64,000 nucleotides of DNA from Chloroflexota bacterium (GCA_013388755.1 JACAEQ010000032.1:62001-126000), one strand, 5' to 3'; positions 46,990 to 55,749 are shown, numbered from the stretch's first letter. Made by a program: numbers and translations. The notes: a model not told the origin generated them from the letters alone.

Positions 46990-48393
46990 GTGGATGCTCA
47001 CCTGGGAACCGAGGCGCGCCCTGTGCGCGTCGCAATTGTTGGCGCCGGCCCGGCTGGTTTTTATGCTGCGGAGGCACTGCTCAAACAATCCAGTATTGTG
47101 TGTACGATTGACATGTTCAATCGCTTCCCAACTCCGTTCGGCCTGGTGCGCGAGGGTGTTGCGCCCGACCACCAGTCAATCAAGGCCGTCACCCGCATCT
47201 ACGATCGCATTGCTTCTCACCCACGTGTGCGCTACTTCGGCAATGTGACCTTTGGTAGCGATATTGTTCGCGAGGATCTGAAACTCTACTACGACCAGAT
47301 CGTGTATGCGGTCGGTGCGCAGGCCGATCGCCGCATGGGGATACCAGGCGAGGACCTGACAGGAAGCTACCCGGCGACAGTGTTCGTCGGCTGGTACAAC
47401 GGCCATCCAGACTATTGTGACATGGAGTTTGACCTGTCACACGAGCGCGCGGTGGTCGTGGGCAATGGTAATGTGGCAATCGACGTGGCGCGCATCCTGG
47501 TCACTGACCCGGACGAACTGGCGAAGACCGACATTGCTGATTATGCGCTGGCTACCCTGCGCCGCAGCAAGATTCGTGAAGTGGTGATGCTTGGACGTCG
47601 CGGACCGGCCCAGGCAGCATTCACAAACGCAGAAATCAAAGAACTGGGAGAGCTTGCAGGCGTCGATGTGATTGTCGATCCTGCCGACCTGGAACTCGAT
47701 AAACTGAGCCAGGCGCAGGTTGCCGATGACAAATCGGTTGCGCGCAATGTTGAGATTCTGCGCGCCTATGCCGCGCGCAGCGAGCATACGGCACCGCGGC
47801 GTATCCGGATGCGTTTCCTCACATCGCCGGTCGAACTGATCGGCGACAATAACCGCGTGGCGCTGGTGAAAGTCGAACGCAACGAACTGGTGGTTGACAG
47901 GCAAGGTGGATTGCGCGCCAGGGGCATTGGTGTCTACGATACAATTGAGGCGGGGCTGGTGCTCCGCTCCGTCGGCTATCGTGGCGTACCGCTGCCTGGT
48001 GTGCCGTTCGAGGAAGGCACCTTTATCATCCCGAACATCAATGGGCGGGTGATCGGCGCGCGTGATGGTGAACCCGTCTCTGGCGAATATGTGGTAGGCT
48101 GGGCAAAGCGTGGCCCTTCAGGCGTGATTGGCACAAACAAGCCCGACGCAGTTGCCACGGTCGCATCAATGATGGAGGATCTGCCCACGCTGGTGGGCAT
48201 TCCGGACGGTAACCGCGATCCGGAGCGCATCGTTGCGTTGCTGCACGAGCGCAAACCCGACTTTGTCACCTATGCCGACTGGAAACGGCTCGATGCGTAT
48301 GAAACGGCGCGCGGGGCCGAACAGGGTCGCCCTCGCGTGAAAGTGACAACCGTTCCTGAGATGCTGGCGGTCATCCACGATCGCGCATCATAG
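46990..48393 (+). CDS. Ferredoxin/adrenodoxin-NADP+ reductase (FprA type)
   Basis: 467 residues of the adrenodoxin-reductase-like flavoprotein family, which moves electrons between NADPH and ferredoxin. The FAD motif VAIVGAGPAGFYAAEALL, the family signature NRFPTPFGLVREGVAPDHQ, the NADP motif VVGNGNVAIDVARIL and the C-terminal GWAKRGPSGVIGTNK are present. I prefer the GTG at 46990, which follows AGGAG; an ATG nine codons upstream is open but lacks a ribosome site. A stem-loop follows the stop. It likely supplies reductant to ferredoxin-dependent reactions. Confidence 0.93.
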   Translation: MDAHLGTEARPVRVAIVGAGPAGFYAAEALLKQSSIVCTIDMFNRFPTPFGLVREGVAPDHQSIKAVTRIYDRIASHPRVRYFGNVTFGSDIVREDLKLYYDQIVYAVGAQADRRMGIPGEDLTGSYPATVFVGWYNGHPDYCDMEFDLSHERAVVVGNGNVAIDVARILVTDPDELAKTDIADYALATLRRSKIREVVMLGRRGPAQAAFTNAEIKELGELAGVDVIVDPADLELDKLSQAQVADDKSVARNVEILRAYAARSEHTAPRRIRMRFLTSPVELIGDNNRVALVKVERNELVVDRQGGLRARGIGVYDTIEAGLVLRSVGYRGVPLPGVPFEEGTFIIPNINGRVIGARDGEPVSGEYVVGWAKRGPSGVIGTNKPDAVATVASMMEDLPTLVGIPDGNRDPERIVALLHERKPDFVTYADWKRLDAYETARGAEQGRPRVKVTTVPEMLAVIHDRAS

Positions 48394-48420
48394 CAGATGC
48401 CACGCCGGCCGCTACCCGAC

Positions 48421-48446
48421 GATGCCAGGGGCTTTCCCCTGGCATC
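48421..48446 (+). terminator. Stem-loop terminator after the ferredoxin reductase gene
   Basis: GATGCCAGGGG (48421-48431) pairs perfectly with CCCCTGGCATC (48436-48446) around the loop CTTT. No U-tract follows. The rest of 48447-48686 shows no gene, tRNA or other feature I recognise. Confidence 0.7.
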
Positions 48447-48686
48447 ACGATTCCTCACCGAATCCTTATCTCTGGCTTGCATCAATATAGGCGCGGAGAA
48501 CGTATCAGTTCCATGACAGGAGTTGCGCGGTCGTCTCGCAGACGACTCGCGTAGCAGCCGATCTTGCCTGCGGCAGAGCGGTCCTTCGTCTGGGCGGCTC
48601 GCACGCTGCCCGTATGGGCGAGTAGATGCTGCCGCAGAAATACGAATGAGGGGGGCACACCACTGCGTCACTGTTCACAGTCGAGG

Positions 48687-48811
48687 GTTCGCGGAGCGTG
48701 AGCGACTGCCTGCGGCGAGCCCAGCGTGGCTAAAGTAATCTCCTCTCGCGCAGGTAGATTGCTTCGCTTCGCTCGCAATGACATCCAACCATCCGTCATT
48801 CGGACAGGCTT
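48687..48811 (+). repeat. MITE-like element, family B, copy 8
   Basis: Contains GCGGAGCGTGAGCGACTGCC, the arm AGATTGCTTCGCTTCGCTCG and a right end TTCGGACAGGCT. The left terminus and TTA flanks are not visible. Confidence 0.8.
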
Positions 48812-48963
48812 TCGACGTTGTCCATTTGTCCTGGGGCAGATAACCCGAACGTATGAATCGCAGGCATCTGCACATCACTTTGCGGTGAGTACCATACGCA
48901 CCAGGCGCTGCAGCGCAGTTATAATGCAAGAAAGAAATCACCATGCAGGCGACCGAGGAACCC

Positions 48964-49833
48964 ATGACCGAGTCGATTGCCGCAGAAGTGCAGCAGCTTA
49001 TTATGGAGGGCCGTGCAGCAGCGCTGGCTGGCGACACATTCACTGCGCGCACGCGTTTTCGACGTGCCGTTGAACTTGATAGCGACAATGCAGAAGCCTG
49101 GCTCGGCTTGAGTGGTGTCGTACCGATTCTTGCCGAGAAACGTGAGTACTTGCAGCGCGTACTCGCGCTCGATCCAGCCAACGCCGAGGCTGCGGCCAGC
49201 CTGACATATGTCGAGCAGTTGCAGGCCGAAGGGTTACAGATTGCGCCGTCGCAGCGGCGCCAGGAACGCCGCGCCAGCGGCGACGCCTCGCCATTGCTCG
49301 CCGCACCCGACCCGCCCGTCACGGCAGCGGTTGAAGTGACGTACTGCTATAACCATCCTGACCGTGAGACGGGGTTACGGTGCGTGCAGTGTAACCGGCC
49401 AATCTGCGGCTCCTGCGCCCAGATCACACCCACCGGCCAGCTCTGCCCGCAATGCCGTAAGGCGCGCCGCCCGCCACAATACCAGGCCGAAGCCTCGCAT
49501 ATGCTGATTGGCGGCATCACTGGCCTGTTCGCCGCCTTGCTCGGTTCGATCGTCGTGCTGTTTCTCAGCAGCATTCCGTTTCTGGGGCTGTTCCTGGCGT
49601 TGATGGCCGGACCGCTCACCGGTGAACTGACGGTGCGCATTGTCGAGCAGTTGACCCGCAAGCGCGGTCGCGCAATGCAGGCGGCAGTCGGTACCGGCCT
49701 GGCACTCGGCGGGTTACCGTTACTCGGGTTCGGTGTGATGGCGCTCCTGGTTGGCGGCGCATTCCTGCAGGTACTGCTGCTTGGCCTCTGGTTGACGCTC
49801 ATGACGATTACCGCAGTTGCACGCCTGCGGTAA
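48964..49833 (+). CDS. TPR / zinc-ribbon / membrane protein
   Basis: 289 residues in three parts. Residues 1-75 are a TPR-like pair (GRAAALAGDTFTARTRFRRA, ALDPANAEAAASLTYVEQL). Residues about 120-165 are a B-box-like zinc module with Cys/His pairs (CYNHPDRETGLRCVQCNRP, then ICGSC and LCPQC). The remaining 115 residues are three to four membrane helices. Similar zinc-plus-membrane proteins occur in Chloroflexota; function unknown. The ATG at 48964 has GAGGA just upstream; an ATG at 48943 is an alternative. Confidence 0.82.
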   Translation: MTESIAAEVQQLIMEGRAAALAGDTFTARTRFRRAVELDSDNAEAWLGLSGVVPILAEKREYLQRVLALDPANAEAAASLTYVEQLQAEGLQIAPSQRRQERRASGDASPLLAAPDPPVTAAVEVTYCYNHPDRETGLRCVQCNRPICGSCAQITPTGQLCPQCRKARRPPQYQAEASHMLIGGITGLFAALLGSIVVLFLSSIPFLGLFLALMAGPLTGELTVRIVEQLTRKRGRAMQAAVGTGLALGGLPLLGFGVMALLVGGAFLQVLLLGLWLTLMTITAVARLR

Positions 49834-49846
49834 TCGTACGGAGCCG

Positions 49847-50560
49847 TCATGCCTTGCCATAGACCGGTATTGCCGCGCCACTAATAATGCGCGCATCCGG
49901 GCCAACGAGGAAGAGCACAACGCGCGCAATCGCCTCCGGAGCAACCCAGCGGCCATGATCGGCATTCGGATCGCCGGCCCGGTTGGCGGGAGTATCGATC
50001 ACGCTCGGCAGAATGGCATTGGCAGTAATGTCGCGATCGCGCAACTCGGCGGCCAGCGCCTCGGTAAGCTGAAGCAGGGCACGCTTTGCTGCGCCATACG
50101 CCGCTACATACTTCGCAGACTGGGTCGCCGTGCGGCTGCTCACATTCACGATTGCCCCACCACCGCGCTCCAGCATATGCGGTATGGCCGCAGCACAGGA
50201 GATCACGGCCGTTTTGAGGTTAATGTCGAGCTGGGTTTGCCAGAGCGACCAGGGCGTGCGATGAACCGGCTCACCGCCGGCGAAGCCACCTGCAACATTG
50301 ACCAGGATGTCAATGCCAGCATATGTCGCAGCAACCTGACCATAGGCACCGTGCACGGCTGCCTCGTCCGTCAGGTCCACCACGGCACCGGCCAGGGAGG
50401 CGCCATCCGGAAGGCCAGGGAGGCGCCGTAACCGCTCAATCTCGCCGTCCACGCGGTATGGAACCCATACCACTGCACCTGCAGCGAGCAATGCCTGAAC
50501 GACGGCTGCTCCGAGCGCACCGGTACCACCGGTCACAATCGCGATCTTCCCCTCAAGCAT
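49847..50560 (-). CDS. Short-chain dehydrogenase/reductase
   Basis: 237-residue SDR. The cofactor motif TGGTGALG is at 10-17, NVAGG follows strand 4, the catalytic serine is in NVSSRTATQSAK, and the YxxxK pair is in AAYGAAKRALLQL. Basic R36 after strand 2 (VPYRVDGE) would allow NADP(H). The gene starts 12 bases after the class II aldolase-domain gene and is probably co-transcribed; separate aldolase and SDR genes here resemble the two halves of the fused RhaD-type aldolase/dehydrogenase, but the substrate is not known. Confidence 0.9.
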   Translation of the reverse strand: MLEGKIAIVTGGTGALGAAVVQALLAAGAVVWVPYRVDGEIERLRRLPGLPDGASLAGAVVDLTDEAAVHGAYGQVAATYAGIDILVNVAGGFAGGEPVHRTPWSLWQTQLDINLKTAVISCAAAIPHMLERGGGAIVNVSSRTATQSAKYVAAYGAAKRALLQLTEALAAELRDRDITANAILPSVIDTPANRAGDPNADHGRWVAPEAIARVVLFLVGPDARIISGAAIPVYGKA

Positions 50561-50572
50561 ATCATCCTGTAG

Positions 50573-51748
50573 CTATGACATCGGTACCTGCGGCACAATC
50601 ATCCCATCAATGCGCTGGAAAATCTCGGCAATCGAGTGCCCCGTGATCGTCAGGCCATGGTTCTTCAGCCCGATAACCGCCCGCGACGGATCTGGCGCCT
50701 GACGCACCAGTTCGGCCACTTCGGATGCCAGTTCATAGGTGCCACACGGATAGTTGACCTCAGTCGAAACGATCGGGTCACGCCACCAGGCGTGAATATG
50801 AATGATCGCCTGAACCTGTGGATGCTCTCGATAGATCATGTAATGTTCAATCGCATCAACCGATACCCGGCGCGGCTCAACATGCGGCGGCACACTCAGG
50901 TTGATCTGCAGATTCTGTGGCTCGTAGCCTGTCACCAGCAGAATGTCACGCCCGATCGTATGCAATCGCCCTTTGTCCACTCCCGAGGCCGACATCCAGA
51001 AATAGCGCGGGTCGTGCAGCGCACGTGCGCTCAGGTTGCCATAGCTGAGGCCACCAATACCGTACAGGCGTTTAACATGGCGGAGTTCGCGCTCCGACAG
51101 ATATTCCTGGATCGGAATCGCCGCTGGCAACAGGCCCATGCCGTCAAGTTGCTTCCCGGCCCAGCTAATCTGGCGCGTGGCTTCGTCACCTTCCCACAGA
51201 TAATCCGGCAGGTCAGGCGTGAACTGGTTGTTGATCACCAGGTGGCTACAGGCAAGCGGCTGAATACGCCGGTAGATGTGATCGAAAAACGTCTCCTCAT
51301 CGCTATCAAGCCGGATGGTATAGTGTCCTTGCTCGATCGTGACGAAATGACTCTCAAGCACGCCATTGACCCGGGTATTGTATATCACCATATTTGCCAG
51401 CGAACGCACAATCAGCGGGTACGCCGCCTTCATCACATCACGCCGATTATCTTCACCTTCCACAATCGTGACGACAAACGTCCCCTGGCCACGGCGGTGA
51501 ATCGGGCGCGGGCGATCGATATCGCACAGATTCAGCACCAGGCGCGCCGGCGGCGACTCCGGCTCACCCTCAACAGGCGGCGTATCAGGCGCCAGGAACG
51601 TATGGCCCTGTCGTTCCAGCGCCACACGCAGCCCACGCGCAAACCAGGCAACAAATGCGCTCTGCGAGTCGCCAGCAGTTGTGAAGGTCAGGTGTTCATC
51701 AGGGGCGAGTCGCGGCCCCATCAGTGGTGTCCAGGTATCCTGATGCAT
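50573..51748 (-). CDS. Class II aldolase/adducin-domain protein with long N-terminal extension
   Basis: 391 residues. The C-terminal 200 residues are a class II aldolase/adducin domain: YGIGGLSYGNLSARALHDPR, the zinc-type histidines in IIHIHAWW, and the later VIGLKNHGLTITG. About 180 N-terminal residues form a separate domain I do not recognise (LVLNLCDIDRPRPIHRRGQG, FVVTIVEGEDNRRDVMKAAY). A longer frame reaching 51979 passes through the family A repeat and is rejected: the ATG at 51748 has AAGGAAA upstream. Operon with the SDR. Likely carbohydrate or phosphosugar metabolism (inference). Confidence 0.82.
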   Translation of the reverse strand: MHQDTWTPLMGPRLAPDEHLTFTTAGDSQSAFVAWFARGLRVALERQGHTFLAPDTPPVEGEPESPPARLVLNLCDIDRPRPIHRRGQGTFVVTIVEGEDNRRDVMKAAYPLIVRSLANMVIYNTRVNGVLESHFVTIEQGHYTIRLDSDEETFFDHIYRRIQPLACSHLVINNQFTPDLPDYLWEGDEATRQISWAGKQLDGMGLLPAAIPIQEYLSERELRHVKRLYGIGGLSYGNLSARALHDPRYFWMSASGVDKGRLHTIGRDILLVTGYEPQNLQINLSVPPHVEPRRVSVDAIEHYMIYREHPQVQAIIHIHAWWRDPIVSTEVNYPCGTYELASEVAELVRQAPDPSRAVIGLKNHGLTITGHSIAEIFQRIDGMIVPQVPMS

Positions 51749-51854
51749 CGAGGTTTCCTTGGCGTTGTTGTACTTCATCCCGGTGACAGATCTCCAACCG
51801 GGAACGCCTGACAGCATAGCCGCAGCCGCCGCGACTGTCAAGTTCGGTGTCCAG

Positions 51855-51960
51855 TAAGTGTTCACATGTCTCCTGGGAGCGCGGGCATCTTGCCCGCGTA
51901 GACGCGCCGAGGGCGGGACGCCCTCGCTCCCAGGCGCGTGTGTTACCCCAGGCGTGAACA
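51855..51960 (-). repeat. Dispersed cruciform repeat, family A, copy 3
   Basis: Reverse orientation to copies 1 and 2, nearly identical to copy 1. Flanked inside by TGTTCACATGTC and GTGAACA ends. A degenerate family B arm (ATGTCATTGCAGATGCAACG) lies at 52021-52048 before the dnaA stop. Nothing else is recognised in 51749-52088. Confidence 0.9.
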
Positions 51961-52088
51961 CGTACGATGTCCAATACATGTTCAGGTACGATTCAGATCA
52001 CATGGGTAACCGGTGGCCGGATGTCATTGCAGATGCAACGCAGCAATCATCCCATCTGAAATGCAGGAGCTTCTTCAGGAGTCTGGGA

Positions 52089-53546
52089 TTACTGGGCGCC
52101 GCCGTGCAACAACTTCTCACGAATGGTTGCGACTTCCTGGCGCAGGCGCGCATCGGAATTCAAGTCGTCCGTGATCTTTTCGCAGCCATACATCACCGTC
52201 GTATGGTCACGGCCACCAAGCAGCTGGCCGATCTCAACCAGGCTGCAATCCGTTTCCTCGCGTAGCAAATACATCGAGACCTGGCGCGGCACGACGATAT
52301 TGCGGCTGCGCCCGCGCCCCTGGAGCGCACGCAGATCGACGCCATAGAATGCCGCGACCTCGCGCAGGATCGCATCGGGCGTAACGCGCTTGCGCCGGCT
52401 GGTATCGAGCAGTTCACTCAGCGCGGCGGTCGCAACCTCAATCGTGATCGGGGCATTATACATTTGCGCATAGGCTGCCACACGATTGAGGCACCCCTCA
52501 AGCTCACGGATATGGCTCTGGATGCGCTGGGCAAGGAAATCGATCACCTGCTGCGGCACGGGCATTGGCGCCTGTTCAGCTTTAGCGCGCAGAATAGCAG
52601 TACGCGTCTCGAGATCGGGCATCTGCACATCAACGATCAACCCCCATTCGAAGCGCGAACGTAGCCGTTCTTCGAGGGTCAGGATCGCCTTGGGCGGGCG
52701 ATCGGAGGAGATGATAATCTGTTTGCCGGCCGAGTGCAGCGTATTGAAGGTATGAAAAAACTCCTCCTGCGTTTGTTCCTTGCCGGCGATGAACTGAATA
52801 TCATCGATCAGCAAGATATCAATATTCCGATAGCGGATGCGAAACTCCTCCGTCTGCTGGCGACGAATGGAATTGATCAGATCGTTGGTGAACTTCTCCG
52901 AAGAGACATAAAGCACATTGATCTCGGGGTCGCGATCGAGGGCGAAATTGCCAATGGCATGGAGCAGGTGAGTCTTGCCAAGGCCAACCCCACCATAGAG
53001 AAACAGCGGGTTATAGGCCTGCGCCGGATGTTCGGCCACGGCCATGCATGCGGCGCTGGCAAGGCGGTTACTTGGCCCGACGATAAACCGGTCGAATGTA
53101 TAGCGCGGATTGAGCATACTGGAGCGCACTGCGCCACTCAGTTCGAGTTGCTGCGGTCCAGGCCGGTCGCCGGTTCCATTCAGCCCGGCCAGACCATTGA
53201 TATACCCGCCGGTATGCGCCGGTGCAATCACAGGCTCGCCCTGATACTCCGGCTCACCGCGCACATCGCGGCCCGTTGCACCATCGAATCGCCCCATCCC
53301 CTGTGACGGTAGCACAACGCGCACCTCAACCGGAAACCCGACAACGGAACCGAGCTGTTCCCGCAATGCCGTACTGTACCGGCCTTCCAGACCTTCCTTG
53401 ATGAACGCATTCGGTGCTCTGACCGTCGCCACCCCATTGTCAATGTTCAGGAGCATCGCGCCACGCACCCAGGTGTTGAATTCCTGACGCGGCAACTGGA
53501 GTTGGAGCGTGCCGAGCGTGGTATTCCAGACTTTGGTGAGGTTCAC
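52089..53546 (-). CDS. dnaA: Chromosomal replication initiator DnaA
   Basis: 485 residues. N-terminal DnaB/self-interaction domain ([20 protein letters not shown]), a variable linker (about 85-145), the AAA+ domain with Walker A GGVGLGKT (185-192) and Walker [21 protein letters not shown], and the C-terminal box-binding domain with [20 protein letters not shown]. The start is GTG at 53546 with GGGAGGT upstream. DnaA opens the origin; DnaA boxes lie in the adjoining upstream gap, so it is probably autoregulated. Confidence 0.98.
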   Translation of the reverse strand: MNLTKVWNTTLGTLQLQLPRQEFNTWVRGAMLLNIDNGVATVRAPNAFIKEGLEGRYSTALREQLGSVVGFPVEVRVVLPSQGMGRFDGATGRDVRGEPEYQGEPVIAPAHTGGYINGLAGLNGTGDRPGPQQLELSGAVRSSMLNPRYTFDRFIVGPSNRLASAACMAVAEHPAQAYNPLFLYGGVGLGKTHLLHAIGNFALDRDPEINVLYVSSEKFTNDLINSIRRQQTEEFRIRYRNIDILLIDDIQFIAGKEQTQEEFFHTFNTLHSAGKQIIISSDRPPKAILTLEERLRSRFEWGLIVDVQMPDLETRTAILRAKAEQAPMPVPQQVIDFLAQRIQSHIRELEGCLNRVAAYAQMYNAPITIEVATAALSELLDTSRRKRVTPDAILREVAAFYGVDLRALQGRGRSRNIVVPRQVSMYLLREETDCSLVEIGQLLGGRDHTTVMYGCEKITDDLNSDARLRQEVATIREKLLHGGAQ

Positions 53547-54000
53547 AAAGACCTCCCTATTTTGGACAGACGCAAACCCTCTGGAGTACAGCCACTGAAC
53601 TCCAGTTCGGCGCGCCGCATCGAACGCATATATATGAGTGCGCGAGGGCCGTCGTGTACGCTGTTGCTGTGCACCCGATCATACTCCATGCTCACCTGCT
53701 TTTCAAGTCGAAAGGTGCCCTCAATCTATTGCACTTCCTTATAGTCTGCTATCTCCGATCAGCGGTCGTGATTGCAGGATCCGGCATGCTGAACCCTCCC
53801 TATGTCGAGCACGGCTGATCATACATGTGGATAACCTCAAACACGATCCTGATCCCGCGCGAATATTATCGCTTGTTAATGAGCCATGGAACAACCGGTG
53901 CATTTGTCAAGCGTTATCCACAATGAGGTGTGGATAATCGCCGCCCGGTGTGGAAAAAGTGGCGATCCTATCACACACAGATAACAATCGCAGGTGGACC
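53547..54000. other. Probable chromosomal replication origin (oriC)
   Basis: A 490-base non-coding gap upstream of dnaA contains DnaA boxes: TGTGGATAA at 53826-53834, TTATCCACA at 53914-53922, TGTGGATAA at 53929-53937, and the one-off TGTGGAAAA at 53949-53957. Three cluster in 44 bases. An AT-rich patch (about 53860-53882, GAATATTATCGCTTGTTAAT) lies between the boxes and could be the unwinding element. The placement next to dnaA is the usual bacterial arrangement. Confidence 0.85.
53678..53706 (-). promoter_or_regulatory. dnaA: dnaA promoter
   Basis: Minus strand TTGAAA (53701-53706), 17-base spacer, TATGAT (53678-53683). Transcription would start near 53671, with a leader of about 125 bases to the GTG at 53546. 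The clustered DnaA boxes are 120-280 bases upstream of it. Confidence 0.7.
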
Positions 54001-54020
54001 GGCGGGTTGCATGGCGCACG

Positions 54021-54029
54021 TGATATACT
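54021..54029 (+). promoter_or_regulatory. Extended -10 promoter of the TlpA-like gene
   Basis: TGATATACT ends 7 bases before the ATG at 54037. The expected transcription start falls at or one base before the ATG, so the mRNA would be leaderless or nearly so. Confidence 0.5.
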
Positions 54030-54036
54030 GGAGTAC

Positions 54037-54609
54037 ATGCCAATCATACACCTGCGACGAACCTGGGATGCGTTCCTCATCACCACAGTGGTGCTCGGAA
54101 GTGCATTCATCTGGATGACGCGCGCGACGCCTGGCGGCACAGTCGTTGCACCGCCGGCCGCAGCAGCGACGCTACCTGCGCCATTCACCAACCACCCGGC
54201 GCCCGATTTCACGCTGACCACGATCGACGGAACGCGCGTCAGGTTGAGCGACCTGCGTGGCCAGGTAGTGCTCATCAACATCTGGGCGACATGGTGCCCG
54301 CCATGTCGTGCCGAGATGCCAGTGATCCAGGCGGCCTACGAACGCTTCCACAGCCGGGGTTTTACGGTGCTGGCGGTTAATCAGCAGGAGGACGCAACCA
54401 CGATACAGGCGTATCTGCGCGAGAACGGCCTGACGTTCCCGGCACTGCTGGATGGCGCTGCCGAGGTAGGCGTTGCGTACCAGGCGCGGGCATTACCTTC
54501 CAGCTTCTTTGTGGATCGGCGCGGCATCATTCGCGCCATCTATCGCGGGCCGATGTCGCGCGGCGTCATTGATGGAACAATCGAGCACCTTGTTGCGGAA
54601 ACGCCATAA
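54037..54609 (+). CDS. TlpA/ResA-like thioredoxin, membrane-anchored
   Basis: 190 residues. An N-terminal membrane anchor (TWDAFLITTVVLGSAFIWMT), a short Ala/Pro linker, then a thioredoxin fold with the redox site ATWCPPCRAEMPVIQ (CPPC) and the cis-proline segment RALPSSFFVDRRGIIRAIY. It faces outward and reduces or isomerises disulfides, for example during cytochrome c maturation. The start gives the anchor directly; an upstream ATG in the origin region is rejected. The Lgt-like gene begins 3 bases after its stop. Confidence 0.93.
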   Translation: MPIIHLRRTWDAFLITTVVLGSAFIWMTRATPGGTVVAPPAAAATLPAPFTNHPAPDFTLTTIDGTRVRLSDLRGQVVLINIWATWCPPCRAEMPVIQAAYERFHSRGFTVLAVNQQEDATTIQAYLRENGLTFPALLDGAAEVGVAYQARALPSSFFVDRRGIIRAIYRGPMSRGVIDGTIEHLVAETP

Positions 54610-54612
54610 CCT

Positions 54613-55350
54613 ATGTATCCACTCCTTGAACTCGGGCCGGTGCGCCTCAGTAGCGGCGGGTTGCTCCTCATCATAGCCGTACTGATCGGCACCTGGCTGT
54701 TCGAACGGCACGCCCGACAGCGTGGCGGTGAGCAACTGGTGGAACTGGCCGGACGGTGCGCGTCGGTGGCGCTGCTGGGTGCGCTGGTAGGCGCGCGACT
54801 CTGGTACGGTATGTTCAGCTGGGATGTGTATGGCCGGTCGCCGGGATTGTTTCTGGCGTTCCGCATCGGCGATTTCGCCTGGCCAGGCGCACTGGCCGGC
54901 GGCGCACTGGCCGGATATCTCTGGTGCCGTCACTTCGGCATTTCAGCCGTCGAACTGGCCGATGCCGCTGCGCTGGCGTTGCCGATCGCGCAGGTCGTGG
55001 CATCGATCGGCCTGTTGCTGAGCGGCGAGGCACTGGGTGCACCGACCGTTCTGCCATGGGCAGTGTACCTTTCTGGTGTGGCACGCCATCCAACCCAGCT
55101 CTATTTCGCTGCTGCCGCACTGGTGAGCCGGGCGCTGCTGGCATGGGGGGCGCGATCTGCAGCGCGCCCGGGCATGCTCACGGCGTTCTACCTGGGATTC
55201 CAGGGCATCGCCATGCTCCTGATCGAAGCATTACGCGTCGACTCACTCGTCGTGGCCGGCGGCATACGCGTTGCACAGGTGTCCGGCCTGCTCCTGCTCC
55301 TGGCCGCACTCTGGTGGCAACGATCACACGTTGTCGCGGCGCCATCATGA
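54613..55350 (+). CDS. Lgt-like (prolipoprotein diacylglyceryl transferase family) protein with altered active site
   Basis: 245-residue polytopic membrane protein with the Lgt layout: an early FAWPGALAGGALAGYLWCRH corresponding to the GGL/GG motif, and HPTQLYFA matching the HPSQLYE block. But the signature GRIGNFLNGELYGRPT is here ASIGLLLSGEALGAPT: the Arg and Asn that are essential or important in E. coli Lgt (R143, N146) are replaced, while the Glu and second Gly are kept. It may be a non-canonical or inactive homologue. It is tightly coupled to the TlpA-like gene, not to lipoprotein genes. Confidence 0.8.
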   Translation: MYPLLELGPVRLSSGGLLLIIAVLIGTWLFERHARQRGGEQLVELAGRCASVALLGALVGARLWYGMFSWDVYGRSPGLFLAFRIGDFAWPGALAGGALAGYLWCRHFGISAVELADAAALALPIAQVVASIGLLLSGEALGAPTVLPWAVYLSGVARHPTQLYFAAAALVSRALLAWGARSAARPGMLTAFYLGFQGIAMLLIEALRVDSLVVAGGIRVAQVSGLLLLLAALWWQRSHVVAAPS

Positions 55351-55436
55351 TCCGGTCCCTTGCACATACATCCGGATACGCCAGGCCGCAACAACGTACT
55401 CCATCAGGCGTGTACACGCCAGAATCTGGCGGCTTC

Positions 55437-55525
55437 GTGTCTATCCGAACAACGCTACGCCTCCTGTCATTGCGCACGGCGCGAGCGACAGCCTGTAGCG
55501 CGCGATCCGTTATGCGGATAGGCTC
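55437..55525 (+). repeat. MITE-like element, family B, copy 9 (internal deletion)
   Basis: Short form with GTGTCTATCCGAACAACGCT at the left and ATGCGGATAGGCTC at the right, retaining CTCCTGTCATTGCGCACGGC. The interior hairpin arm is largely deleted. Confidence 0.8.
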
Positions 55526-55529
55526 TCAG

Positions 55530-55705
55530 CCCGTCGCCCCCACCCCGGCCCTTCCCAGCCGGAGGAGGGAGTCAGGTGCAGGCTTTTCTGTCGTATCAGG
55601 AAGCAGCATTTTCGCCCCCAAACCTGGCAGGGGAGGGGGTACGGGGAGGGGTAGACGAGTTCCTGCCCGCCGCAGGCGAAAACCCTACACTTGAGGGGGA
55701 GTAAA
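55530..55705 (+). repeat. GC-rich foldback region related to family C
   Basis: C-rich (GTCGCCCCCACCCCGGCCC) followed by G-rich stretches (GGCAGGGGAGGGGGTACGGG) and a later TACACTTGAGGGGGAG. It resembles the interior of the family C element at 38.9-39.1 kb but lacks its inverted ends. Together with copy 9 it fills the gap 55351-55749; no gene is seen there. Confidence 0.6.
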
Positions 55706-55749
55706 TCCGACCCCGGCGGCGGGGGAGCCGTGCGGTGCGTTGAGCCTGA

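Noticed and set aside
48447-48686. Possible tRNA or structured RNA in a gene-free gap
   Set aside because: No T-loop or anticodon pattern and no consistent fold could be found by eye; a covariance search would be decisive.
50636-51811. A 391-codon open frame antisense to the aldolase-domain gene
   Set aside because: In-phase antisense shadow with His/Arg-rich, low-complexity translation and no ribosome site.
51749-51979. N-terminal extension of the aldolase-domain protein
   Set aside because: It is the translation of family A copy 3; a ribosome site supports the start at 51748.
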